5,852 nt of DNA from an uncultured Prevotella sp. (GCA_905373605.1 CAJPTO010000199.1:1-5852), one strand, 5' to 3'. Counted from the first letter of the stretch, positions 1 through 5,852 are shown. Numbers and translations: made by a program. The notes: generated by a model not told the origin, from the letters alone.

Positions 1-2760
1 TCTTGCACCGAAGACAATGAGCAACAAGAAACGGGCGACCCTGGCGTAAACGTCAGTTTTGAGGTAAGCGTAGCGCAAGAAAGGCTACTCTCTATTGCAC
101 AGAATGCTCTCAGCACACAGATTGCCGCCCTTGCTCGTCAGCAAGCACAGAATTTTTCTAGTCATGATCTGGCCACGCGCCGCTTAGAGGTGCAGGGTTT
201 ACCTAATACCTGTCTTATCCAAACTACTACCGAAGGCATCAACGCCGTGTTGCCACAGCCCGATACACGAGCTAACGTGAAAACGGCCATTGATGCCCGA
301 TTCAGTGCGTTGGGCTATCGCAGTAATACGCCCAAATTCGCAGTGAATCGCCCCGAATGGTTCCACTGTGCATCGACTGATGCCAGTGGAACCCTCGTTA
401 CGCCTTTGCTATGGGCTTGGCAACAACCTTATGCCCGTTTCTATGCTGTCTTCCCCGAGGCAATGACGACGAATGGCATCACCCTTTCGCCAGCCACATA
501 CAGCGGAACGCCCTATCTCGACTTTGAAGTAAAGCCAAGTGTCACCGACCAAGTAGACCTCATGGTGGCCAGTTCTGGTGAGGTGAAATATGAAACGCGT
601 GGCCAAGCTCCCAAGGCTCGCCTCGAATTCTACCACGCTCTTACGGCTGTGAAATTTGCAGTGGGACAGAACCTCTCATGGGATAAACACATCAGCAAAG
701 TGGAATTGCGGAACGTGTGTAGCAAAGGTCGGCTTCATTTCACCGACGAAACCAACGGCAAGGGGCTTCGTTGGGATGTGGATGCAGCCTCGAAAACCAA
801 TTTTGCACTCACCCTCAGCACGCCCGTGAGCACCAGCAGCATGCCCAATCAAGTGATTGTGGGCAATGATGGCGACAATTACACGTTCTACATGATTCCA
901 CAACCCCTGGAAGGTGTTACCCTTCATGTTGAATTCAGCGATGCCGACCCCATTGATATGCCCTTGAGCGACACGTGGCAGCCCGCTACCACTCGCACTT
1001 ACAAACTAAGCAACGCCTCTAGCAATTGGAATTACAGCTTTACAGTGACTGGTCCTGCCACTGCTGCCGCCTACAATAGTACCGACGGCGGCACATATAC
1101 CGTGGAGAGTTTCCGCAACGACCCCTCTGTTCCCAACCTGAAGCATGCCGTGGCATGGAAGATTGTGGGTTACGAGGAGTACAACTATGCCACCAATGCA
1201 TGGGAAAACAAAGGGATGAACAAGCCCGAATGGTTTGACGGGCAAGTAAACGCCCGCACTCAAACTGAAGATTATGTGGCTGCCGACCAAGGTCAGCTCA
1301 CGATACAGAAGATGGTTACGAAAGACTTGCTCAAAGAACGCAACGACAAACTTAAGGAAGACGCAAAAGGAAGCAGCAGCAACTACTACGATCTCTCGAT
1401 GTACGACATCAAGGGTAACGCTCGAGCTGCGCGTAGCACGGCAAATTGCTACGTCATCTCCCATCCCGGCTTCTATAAACTGCCATTGGTGTATGGTAAT
1501 GGCATCACAAATGGCGTAGATAACGCGTCATCCTATACAGGACCTTCGGCCAAAGTAGACTATTCTGGGACAGACATCATTCTACACAAGTTTAAAGATC
1601 ATGCCGGAGCAGACATCGACAATGCTTGGATAGAGAAAACCAATGGTGGTGCTAACAACGGCATCGACGGTGCAAAAATCGTTTGGGCTGACGAGAAAGA
1701 CTTAGTGCACTTCGGTGCTTCTCCCATTGAACGCAGCGGCAATGAAACCTACTTGAAGTTCGAGGTGAAAGCCGCAGACATCAAAAGCGGAAACGCCGTG
1801 GTGGCAGTAACAAAGAATGGTACCATTGTATGGTCTTGGCACCTATGGTTTGCTCCCGAATACGTGCTTGATCCCATTCCCGTGGTTAACTACAGCAAAT
1901 CCCACACCTATAAATTCAGCACCGAACCCCTCGGTTGGAAATATACTGCTTGGGGAGGTTCTGTCAATCAGCAGCCTCGCCGCGTGAAAATACGCATCCA
2001 ACAATTGGGTTCCAATCAGCAGGGCGACATTATTATCACGCAAAATCCTGGCGTTGTAAAAGAGGGCAGCTCCACACTCTACCAGTTCGGCCGCAAGGAT
2101 GCTTTCCCCGGTGGGTTGAAAGGGGACATAAAAACCGGAAAAGCCGTGGAGCCCGCGCTGTATCCCACCGACCACCTGTTCAACAAGAACGCGGGCGAGC
2201 ATATATCTCTCACCAACGCCATCCAGAATCCCGGTCACTTCTACATTCGCGGTACTGGTGTGGATTGGTATCCTCATGGCTTTGGTGCCCCTGCAGGTTT
2301 CGCTTACTTAAATCTATGGTCGTCCCAAAACACCAAATGGGAAGTTTACAACGTCGGTAATGATCTCCCCGTGGTTAAATCCATTTACGACCCCAGTCCC
2401 GTTGGTTTCCATTTGCCTGCCAGCAATGCCTTTACGCGATTTACCACCACGGGAAAGAACACCGCCAAGGTAGAAGAATTTAATGTGCAAGGTGAAAAAG
2501 TTCCCGCCAACCTCGTTGCCAACTATGGCTGGAACTTCTTTGCCGACGACAATAACACGTCCACCATCTTCTTCCCCGCTGCAGGCTACCGTAGTTATGA
2601 TGGTTCGCTCGTTGGCGCGAACACCGTAGGCTCTTATTGGTCGGCTGTTCCAAACACGGCAAGCGGCGGATTCTACTTTGCTTTCAATTGGCAAGTTGCA
2701 CAGCCGCTGAGCACTCCTCTTCGTTGTTTAGGAGCTTCTGTACGCCCCGTGGCAGAATAA
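1..2760 (+). CDS. Fimbrillin-family surface lipoprotein with C-terminal FISUMP-like domain (5' partial)
   Basis: The frame is open from base 1 to the TAA at 2758-2760, giving 919 residues; the GTG at 190 is internal, not the start. The window opens with Ser-Cys followed by an acidic stretch (CTEDNEQQE), which reads as the end of a lipobox. I infer that Cys2 is the lipidated residue and that about 20 signal-peptide residues are missing. Residues about 15-345 resemble Mfa/fimbrillin-like subunits, with segments such as TPYLDFEV, FYHALTAVKFAVG and DNYTFYMIPQ. A middle part carries NCY (482-484), PLVYGN (495-500) and WSWHLW (611-616), then a beta-rich stretch ending in ITQNPG and YQFGRKDAFPGG (694-705). 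The C-terminus is FISUMP-like: SPVGFHLP (799-806), FFPAAGYRS (857-865), GSYWS (877-881) and SVRPVAE (913-919). The likely role is a surface adhesin or fimbrial tip/accessory protein; the ligand is unknown. No partner fimbrial genes follow. The family is well supported, the exact function is not. Confidence 0.9.
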   Translation, partial: SCTEDNEQQETGDPGVNVSFEVSVAQERLLSIAQNALSTQIAALARQQAQNFSSHDLATRRLEVQGLPNTCLIQTTTEGINAVLPQPDTRANVKTAIDARFSALGYRSNTPKFAVNRPEWFHCASTDASGTLVTPLLWAWQQPYARFYAVFPEAMTTNGITLSPATYSGTPYLDFEVKPSVTDQVDLMVASSGEVKYETRGQAPKARLEFYHALTAVKFAVGQNLSWDKHISKVELRNVCSKGRLHFTDETNGKGLRWDVDAASKTNFALTLSTPVSTSSMPNQVIVGNDGDNYTFYMIPQPLEGVTLHVEFSDADPIDMPLSDTWQPATTRTYKLSNASSNWNYSFTVTGPATAAAYNSTDGGTYTVESFRNDPSVPNLKHAVAWKIVGYEEYNYATNAWENKGMNKPEWFDGQVNARTQTEDYVAADQGQLTIQKMVTKDLLKERNDKLKEDAKGSSSNYYDLSMYDIKGNARAARSTANCYVISHPGFYKLPLVYGNGITNGVDNASSYTGPSAKVDYSGTDIILHKFKDHAGADIDNAWIEKTNGGANNGIDGAKIVWADEKDLVHFGASPIERSGNETYLKFEVKAADIKSGNAVVAVTKNGTIVWSWHLWFAPEYVLDPIPVVNYSKSHTYKFSTEPLGWKYTAWGGSVNQQPRRVKIRIQQLGSNQQGDIIITQNPGVVKEGSSTLYQFGRKDAFPGGLKGDIKTGKAVEPALYPTDHLFNKNAGEHISLTNAIQNPGHFYIRGTGVDWYPHGFGAPAGFAYLNLWSSQNTKWEVYNVGNDLPVVKSIYDPSPVGFHLPASNAFTRFTTTGKNTAKVEEFNVQGEKVPANLVANYGWNFFADDNNTSTIFFPAAGYRSYDGSLVGANTVGSYWSAVPNTASGGFYFAFNWQVAQPLSTPLRCLGASVRPVAE

Positions 2761-2814
2761 ACGCTAAGGCGTGTAGCAAGATCAATGCTACGTGCAGTCA
2801 TCATTTCAAACAGC

Positions 2815-2849
2815 AGAGGCGGCTTCCCTCACATTGGGAAGCCGCCTCT
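2815..2849. terminator. Perfect 14-bp hairpin between convergent genes
   Basis: The arms AGAGGCGGCTTCCC (2815-2828) and GGGAAGCCGCCTCT (2836-2849) are exact reverse complements around the 7-nt loop TCACATT. The hairpin lies 54 nt after the lipoprotein stop and about 150 nt past the metY stop on the opposite strand, where a shared terminator is expected. Neither side has a strong T-run: TTGCG follows on the plus strand and GCTG on the minus strand. It may therefore act as a transcript-end stabiliser or processing barrier rather than a classical intrinsic terminator. The rest of the 2761-2999 gap holds no supported gene. Confidence 0.75.
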
Positions 2850-2999
2850 TGCGCATTATCTTAAATTAGCAGGCTGGTGTATTTCAACTTTTCAGGTCTG
2901 CAAGTTTAAAGATAGAAAAAGGAAATGAACTTTTGCGTGGAATTTTTAGAACCAGCCTTAAAGAAAGCCTTCACCATAGAAAGACAATATTGAGTGCCG

Positions 3000-4271
3000 T
3001 TAAATCTTTTCCAACGCCTGTTTGATGTCTGCCAGAATGTCGTCCACATCTTCAATGCCCACTGAAAGGCGGATGAGATCGGGTGCAACACCAGCTTCTA
3101 GCAGTTGTTCATCGGAGAGTTGGCGGTGTGTATGACTGGCGGGATGCAGCACACAGGTGCGCGCATCGGCCACATGTGTAACGATGGCAATCATCTTTAG
3201 TGCGTCCATCCACTTCACAGCCGTGGCTCTGTCGCCCTTCAAACCAAACGAAAGCACGCCACACGAACCGTTGGGCAAGTATTTTTTCGCCTTTTCGTGG
3301 TTGGCGTCGTCTTTCAATCCGCTGTAATGCACCCATGCCACTTGCGGATGGTTGTGCAGGAATTCGGCCACCACTTGTGCGTTTTGGCAGTGTTGGCGCA
3401 TGCGCAGGTGCAGCGTTTCAAGCCCAATGTTAAGCAAGAAGGCATTTTGTGGCGCAGGTATAGAACCCAGGTCGCGCATCAGTTGTGCCACCATCTTGGT
3501 GATATAAGCCATTTTTCCAAACGCTTTGGTATAGGTAAGGCCGTGGTAAGAGTCATCGGGCGTGCATAGTCCGGCGAACTTCTCGGCGTTTGCTTCCCAA
3601 TCGAAGTTTCCGCTGTCCACTACAACGCCGCCAACAGAGGTGGCATGTCCGTCCATATATTTCGTTGTAGAATGGGTGACGATGTCGCATCCCCACTCGA
3701 AAGGGTTGCAGTTGATGGGCGTGGCAAAGGTGTTGTCCACAATTAAAGGTACGCCATTGCTGTGGGCAATGCTTGCAAACTTCTCGATGTCTAGCACCGA
3801 ACAGCTCGGGTTTGATATGGTTTCGCCGAAGAGAAGCTTGGTGTTAGGGCGGAAAGCAGCCTGTATTTCTTCGTCAGAAGCGTCGGGATGAACGAACGTA
3901 CAGTCGATGCCCAGCTTCTTAAGCGTTACGGCAAAGAGGTTGAATGTTCCGCCATAAATCTCGCTTGATGTGACGAAATGGTCACCAGCTTCGCAGATGT
4001 TGAACACGGCATAGAAGTTTGCTGCCTGCCCACTCGATGTAAGCACAGCTGCCACACCGCCTTCTAGTGCTGCAATCTTCTTGGCAACGGCATCGTTTGT
4101 TGGGTTTTGCAGGCGTGTATAGAAGTAGCCTTCCTTCTTCAGGTCGAAAAGCATGGCCATCTCTTCGCTATTGTCGTATTTGAAAGTGGTGCTTTGGATG
4201 ATGGGTAGCACGCGTGGCTCGCCGTTCTTTGGCTCCCATCCTGCCTGTACGCATAGGGTTTGTTTCTTCAT
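3000..4271 (-). CDS. metY: O-acetylhomoserine sulfhydrylase (O-acetylhomoserine aminocarboxypropyltransferase)
   Basis: This is a PLP-dependent enzyme of the Cys/Met metabolism family. It is expected to make homocysteine from O-acetyl-L-homoserine and sulfide in the cytoplasm, feeding methionine synthesis. The product is 423 residues, the usual length for MetY. Visible motifs are YTRLQNPT (51-58, phosphate-binding Tyr/Arg), SSGQAA (79-84), SEIYGGT (103-109, ring-stacking Tyr), VDNTFATP (178-185, Asp179 contacting the PLP ring nitrogen), HSTTKY with the probable Schiff-base Lys204, and RLSVGIED (401-408). The VVVDSGNFDW and PDDSYHGL segments favour MetY over the shorter cystathionine gamma-synthase/lyase group. 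I chose the ATG at 4271 (MKKQTLCVQAG) because the extension upstream begins only at a TTG at 4313, overlaps the promoter and looks non-coding. The gene is monocistronic, with no clear Shine-Dalgarno. An O-acetylserine-using or methionine gamma-lyase-like activity is less likely but not excluded. Confidence 0.95.
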   Translation of the reverse strand: MKKQTLCVQAGWEPKNGEPRVLPIIQSTTFKYDNSEEMAMLFDLKKEGYFYTRLQNPTNDAVAKKIAALEGGVAAVLTSSGQAANFYAVFNICEAGDHFVTSSEIYGGTFNLFAVTLKKLGIDCTFVHPDASDEEIQAAFRPNTKLLFGETISNPSCSVLDIEKFASIAHSNGVPLIVDNTFATPINCNPFEWGCDIVTHSTTKYMDGHATSVGGVVVDSGNFDWEANAEKFAGLCTPDDSYHGLTYTKAFGKMAYITKMVAQLMRDLGSIPAPQNAFLLNIGLETLHLRMRQHCQNAQVVAEFLHNHPQVAWVHYSGLKDDANHEKAKKYLPNGSCGVLSFGLKGDRATAVKWMDALKMIAIVTHVADARTCVLHPASHTHRQLSDEQLLEAGVAPDLIRLSVGIEDVDDILADIKQALEKI

Positions 4272-4310
4272 TGTTGTGATGTTTCTTGAAATGTTGATGC
4301 TAATGCTGTG

Positions 4311-4342
4311 CAAAGTAACTAAAAATGCGCGAGAACGGCAAG
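4311..4342 (-). promoter_or_regulatory. Predicted metY promoter (Bacteroidetes type)
   Basis: Read on the minus strand, CTTG (4342-4339) is followed by 20 nt and then TTACTTTG (4318-4311). The Bacteroidetes housekeeping consensus is TTTG, 19-21 nt, TAnnTTTG, so each box has one mismatch. The start of transcription would be near 4303-4307, leaving a leader of roughly 35 nt before the ATG at 4271. Such a leader is too short for a SAM-sensing riboswitch, so any methionine control probably acts through protein or at initiation. Confidence 0.6.
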
Positions 4343-4439
4343 TAAATCAGAATTTTAATGTGGGAAGGAGATCGGCGAATGCATCGGCCGGGAAAGGGCA
4401 AAAACAGCGATGTCTTGTGCTTTGAAAATGTATTGCATT

Positions 4440-4472
4440 AGATTTTTTTTCGTTAAAATACGAAAATAATCT
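4440..4472. repeat. AT-rich imperfect inverted repeat
   Basis: The left arm, AGA followed by eight T and CGT (4440-4453), and the right arm ACGAAAATAATCT (4460-4472) pair around the loop TAAAAT, with exact TTTTCGT/ACGAAAA and AGATT/AATCT blocks and a small internal mismatch. It ends 8 nt before the -33 box of the orphan promoter at 4481. It could be an operator or simply AT-rich chance structure. No T-tract follows on either strand, so it does not look like a terminator. Confidence 0.4.
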
Positions 4473-4480
4473 CCGAAAAG

Positions 4481-4512
4481 TTTGGTTTTGTCGATTATAA
4501 GCCCTAAATTTG
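4481..4512 (+). promoter_or_regulatory. Consensus Bacteroidetes promoter with no gene directly downstream
   Basis: TTTG (4481-4484), a 20-nt spacer, then TAAATTTG (4505-4512): an exact match to TTTG-N(19-21)-TAnnTTTG. Transcription would begin near 4516-4520. The next feature on this strand is a hairpin pair and terminator, not an ORF, so this promoter appears to drive the short transcript listed at 4517-4589. Confidence 0.65.
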
Positions 4513-4516
4513 CCTA

Positions 4517-4589
4517 CACTTAATTCGATTTTGAGATTGTCAAAATCACATTCCGAGGTTGGTAGCATCCTGCACCAACCTCTTTTTTT
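4517..4589 (+). ncRNA. Candidate small noncoding RNA, about 70 nt
   Basis: The start is inferred from the promoter at 4481-4512 and the end from the T-run at 4583-4589. The predicted transcript has a short unpaired head, then a perfect 8-bp hairpin, GATTTTGA (4527-4534) against TCAAAATC (4540-4547) with loop GATTG. A 7-nt linker (ACATTCC) follows, then a 12-bp terminator stem with one bulged A. This promoter, 5' hairpin, linker and terminator order is the common build of a trans-acting sRNA. I do not recognise a named RNA family. I see no convincing complementarity to the metY leader or to the start of the sigma gene, so targets are unknown. The main alternative is a prematurely terminated leader of the sigma gene, but that gene has its own promoter at 4787. 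Confidence 0.5.
4555..4589 (+). terminator. Intrinsic terminator of the candidate small RNA
   Basis: GAGGTTGGT (4555-4563) pairs exactly with ACCAACCTC (4574-4582). Inside, GCA (4565-4567) and TGC (4571-4573) extend the stem past one bulged A (4564), leaving the loop TCC. Seven T follow at 4583-4589. It is oriented to end plus-strand transcription, although no protein gene precedes it on that strand within 1.7 kb. Confidence 0.85.
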
Positions 4590-4786
4590 GTGCCATGATA
4601 GGCCAACTTTCACCAGCTTTGAAAAACCATCTTCACCAAAAATACGTTTTTTTCTTGTGGTTTGAGAACGGCTAAGGCTCGTTGCATTTTTGTGGCAAGC
4701 ACCCCATGAACTTGATGTTTGCTTGTCGCCAATAGCTTGTGGGTTAGGTTTTCTTCAACTTTATGTCGGCGATTTACGTTAAAAAA

Positions 4787-4818
4787 TTTGGATAAGAGAG
4801 CGGAAATACATATCTTTG
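4787..4818 (+). promoter_or_regulatory. Predicted promoter of the ECF sigma factor gene
   Basis: TTTG (4787-4790), a 20-nt spacer, then TATCTTTG (4811-4818) match the Bacteroidetes consensus exactly. Transcription would start near 4822-4826, giving a leader of about 80 nt that is strongly A-rich (AACGCAAAAAATACAATAAC region). This indicates that the basal housekeeping sigma transcribes the gene; no second, ECF-like autoregulatory promoter could be recognised by eye. Confidence 0.7.
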
Positions 4819-4903
4819 CAAAGGAATTTTAACGCAAAAAATACAATAACTAAATAAATAACGCCTATCGACAGAAGTCTACTTCATCAAAACCATTTAG
4901 AAA

Positions 4904-5503
4904 ATGATTAAGATTAGCGAAATGACCGACGAAGAATTGGCCATGTCTTACGTCAATGGGAATAACAAAGCTTTCGATTTGCTGCTCGAACGCAACCAGT
5001 CGAGGCTGTTTTCTTATATCTTGTTCATCGTGCATGATAGGGATGTGGCGGAAGACTTGTTTCAAGAAACATTCGTTAAAATCATCTCAAAGCTTCACGG
5101 AGGCAAATATAGCACCAGCGGAAAGTTTGTTTCTTGGATGTTGCGCATCGCTCATAACGCCGTTATGGACTGGTATCGCCGGCAGAAAAATCAAAAGACG
5201 ATGGAGGTGTATGATGAGAATGACCTCTATGGTAGCACGGCTTCGGCAGTGATCATGGATGCAAACATCGAAAACCACTACGTGAAAGAGCAGGTGTTGC
5301 GCGATGTTCAACGCATGATGAACCTCTTGCCGATAACCCAAAAGGAGGTTGTTTTCATGCGCTTCTATCAAGGTTTGTCGTTTAAGGAGATTGCCGAGCT
5401 TACCAATGTGAGCATAAATACAGCCTTGGGGCGCATGCGTTATGCTGTGATGAACATGCGGCGCATGGCAGCTGCCAATGGTGTTGCACTGCAATTGGAC
5501 TAG
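4904..5503 (+). CDS. ECF-type RNA polymerase sigma factor (sigma-70 family)
   Basis: The 199-residue product is of usual ECF size. Sigma region 2 covers about residues 22-93: DLFQETFVKI (51-60) is the core-binding region 2.2, and SWMLRIAHNAVMDWYRR (77-93) is the region that melts and reads the -10 element. A variable linker (94-125) follows, then sigma region 4 (about 128-187) with the helix-turn-helix LSFKEIAELTNVSINTALGRM (split here as LSFKEIAELTNV, 158-169, and SINTALGRM, 170-178) that reads the -35 element. Related Bacteroidetes sigmas also begin with an MTDEELA-like segment (here from residue 7), so the ATG at 4904 is plausible; the ATG at 4922 is the alternative. No Shine-Dalgarno is visible, only AAA before ATG. 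No anti-sigma gene is adjacent: downstream is a terminator and a convergent gene. The regulon and inducing signal cannot be read from sequence. Confidence 0.95.
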   Translation: MIKISEMTDEELAMSYVNGNNKAFDLLLERNQSRLFSYILFIVHDRDVAEDLFQETFVKIISKLHGGKYSTSGKFVSWMLRIAHNAVMDWYRRQKNQKTMEVYDENDLYGSTASAVIMDANIENHYVKEQVLRDVQRMMNLLPITQKEVVFMRFYQGLSFKEIAELTNVSINTALGRMRYAVMNMRRMAAANGVALQLD

Positions 5504-5520
5504 TGTTGGGAAGCTCTGGC

Positions 5521-5552
5521 CTGATTGTATGCTGGCTCAATGTCACAATCAG
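5521..5552. repeat. 8-bp inverted repeat after the sigma gene
   Basis: CTGATTGT (5521-5528) and ACAATCAG (5545-5552) are exact reverse complements separated by 16 nt, starting 18 nt past the sigma factor stop. No T-tract follows, so it is not a terminator by itself; it may be a 3'-UTR structure or chance. Confidence 0.35.
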
Positions 5553-5645
5553 CAGGCGATTTTCCTTATCGAACATCGTTTGGCTGAGAAGTATCAGGTT
5601 AAAAGGGCTTACCGATGCCTTCCTAACTGCTTTCCCGATAAAGAA

Positions 5646-5690
5646 AAAGGCTTCGTTTCGAACAAATCGAAACGAAGCCTTTCCTTTTTT
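5646..5690. terminator. Strong bidirectional intrinsic terminator
   Basis: AAAGGCTTCGTTTCGA (5646-5661) and TCGAAACGAAGCCTTT (5667-5682) form a perfect 16-bp stem with loop ACAAA. On the plus strand CC and six T (5685-5690) follow, serving the sigma gene. On the minus strand the stem runs into TTTCTTT (from the A-rich bases before 5646), serving nrdG, whose stop lies only 34 nt away. Sharing one hairpin between convergent genes is consistent with the layout. Confidence 0.92.
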
Positions 5691-5723
5691 CACTTTCTCT
5701 AATGAAAGCCATTGGCAAGTGGG

Positions 5724-5852
5724 TTAGCCTTGCCAAAGTGTCACGTTCCCCTTTGCAAGCGAGGCCTGCACATCGATGAGGCGTTGGTTGGAACTGCCGC
5801 GAAAACGCAAACCCACATCGCGAAGCGAACGAATAAAAGGTCCGTCTACCAA
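5724..5852 (-). CDS. nrdG: Anaerobic ribonucleoside-triphosphate reductase activating protein, C-terminal end (partial)
   Basis: Only the last 42 codons and the TAA (5724-5726 on this strand) are present; the gene continues past the right edge. The translation begins LVDGPFIRSLRD and continues with LRFRGSSNQRLIDV, ending in NVTLWQG. The pairing of a (L)VDGPF segment with an RGSSNQR segment near the C-terminus is characteristic of NrdG, the radical-SAM activase that installs the glycyl radical on class III ribonucleotide reductase NrdD. The [4Fe-4S]-binding CxxxCxxC motif would lie in the N-terminal part outside the window and cannot be checked. Another small radical-SAM activase is the alternative, but the RGSSNQR signature favours NrdG. 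It fits an anaerobic or microaerophilic lifestyle; nrdD would be expected just upstream, beyond the right edge. Confidence 0.85.
   Translation of the reverse strand: MVDGPFIRSLRDVGLRFRGSSNQRLIDVQASLAKGNVTLWQG

Larger units (their letters stand above)
4272..4903. other. 632-base divergent intergenic region between metY and the sigma factor gene
   Basis: This gap holds the metY promoter (4311-4342, minus), an AT-rich inverted repeat (4440-4472), an orphan promoter (4481-4512, plus), two hairpins ending in a terminator (4527-4589, plus), and the sigma-gene promoter (4787-4818, plus). Between 4590 and 4786 I see only weak signals, such as CAAGCA (4696-4701) against TGCTTG (4720-4725). No protein reading frame here looks coding: the longest (minus, 4347-4613) has no recognisable motif and runs through the hairpins. 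Confidence 0.7.

Noticed and set aside
1006..1464. 152-codon open frame on the minus strand inside the lipoprotein gene
   Set aside because: It is antisense to a clearly recognisable surface protein, has no family motif, and is best explained as a codon-bias shadow; the same holds for the frames at 1843-2277 and 2314-2694 (minus) and 1935-2360 (plus).
4272..4310. SAM-type riboswitch in the metY leader
   Set aside because: The predicted leader is only about 35 nt and shows no conserved riboswitch helices; the hairpins at 4527-4589 are on the opposite strand and upstream of the promoter.
4271..4313. Longer MetY start giving 14 extra N-terminal residues
   Set aside because: The upstream start would be a TTG at 4313 that lies within the predicted promoter; family members begin close to the MKKQTLCVQAG segment.
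4347..4613. 88-codon open frame on the minus strand upstream of metY
   Set aside because: It has no recognisable motif, runs through the terminator hairpin and the orphan promoter on the other strand, and has no consensus promoter with both boxes upstream.
4637..4644. TATTTTTG on the minus strand, matching the Bacteroidetes -7 box
   Set aside because: No TTTG-like -33 box occurs 19-21 nt upstream, and no minus-strand gene begins nearby.
5503..5727. Open frame overlapping the sigma factor stop codon (TAGTG), considered as an anti-sigma or small membrane protein
   Set aside because: It starts at a GTG, reads through the strong terminator at 5646-5690, and its translation shows no convincing transmembrane segment or anti-sigma motif.
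1..5852. Mobile elements, CRISPR arrays, tRNA or rRNA genes
   Set aside because: I saw no transposase or integrase motifs, no regularly spaced repeats, and no cloverleaf or rRNA-like sequence on either strand.

Overview
The window looks like ordinary chromosome of a Bacteroidales bacterium, most like Prevotellaceae or a related Bacteroides-type genome. Three observations support this. The surface lipoprotein combines a Mfa/fimbrillin-like part with a FISUMP-like C-terminus, a combination typical of Bacteroidetes. All three promoters that can be read have the Bacteroidetes-specific TTTG / TAnnTTTG layout, each with a 20-nt spacer. The start codons have no clear Shine-Dalgarno sequence and are preceded by A-rich stretches, as is usual in this phylum.

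Layout. Positions 1-2760 (+) hold a fimbrillin-family lipoprotein whose signal peptide lies just off the left edge; the first two codons are the end of the lipobox, Ser-Cys. Positions 2761-2999 are a convergent gap with a perfect 14-bp hairpin. Positions 3000-4271 (-) encode a complete O-acetylhomoserine sulfhydrylase (MetY) with its own promoter at 4311-4342. Positions 4272-4903 are a 632-base divergent gap. Positions 4904-5503 (+) encode a complete ECF-type sigma factor with a consensus promoter at 4787-4818. Positions 5504-5723 are a second convergent gap with a strong bidirectional terminator. Positions 5724-5852 (-) hold the last 42 codons of the class III ribonucleotide reductase activase NrdG.

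The four protein genes appear to be separate transcription units and do not form one pathway: cell-surface adhesion, sulfur assimilation/methionine synthesis, transcription control, and anaerobic dNTP synthesis. No anti-sigma gene follows the sigma factor within the window.

The least ordinary item is in the metY/sigma gap. A near-perfect promoter (4481-4512) is followed within about 75 nt by two hairpins and a seven-T terminator (4555-4589), with no open reading frame that explains it. This is the layout of a small noncoding RNA of about 70 nt. I did not find a mobile element, CRISPR array, tRNA, rRNA or an evident new multi-gene system.
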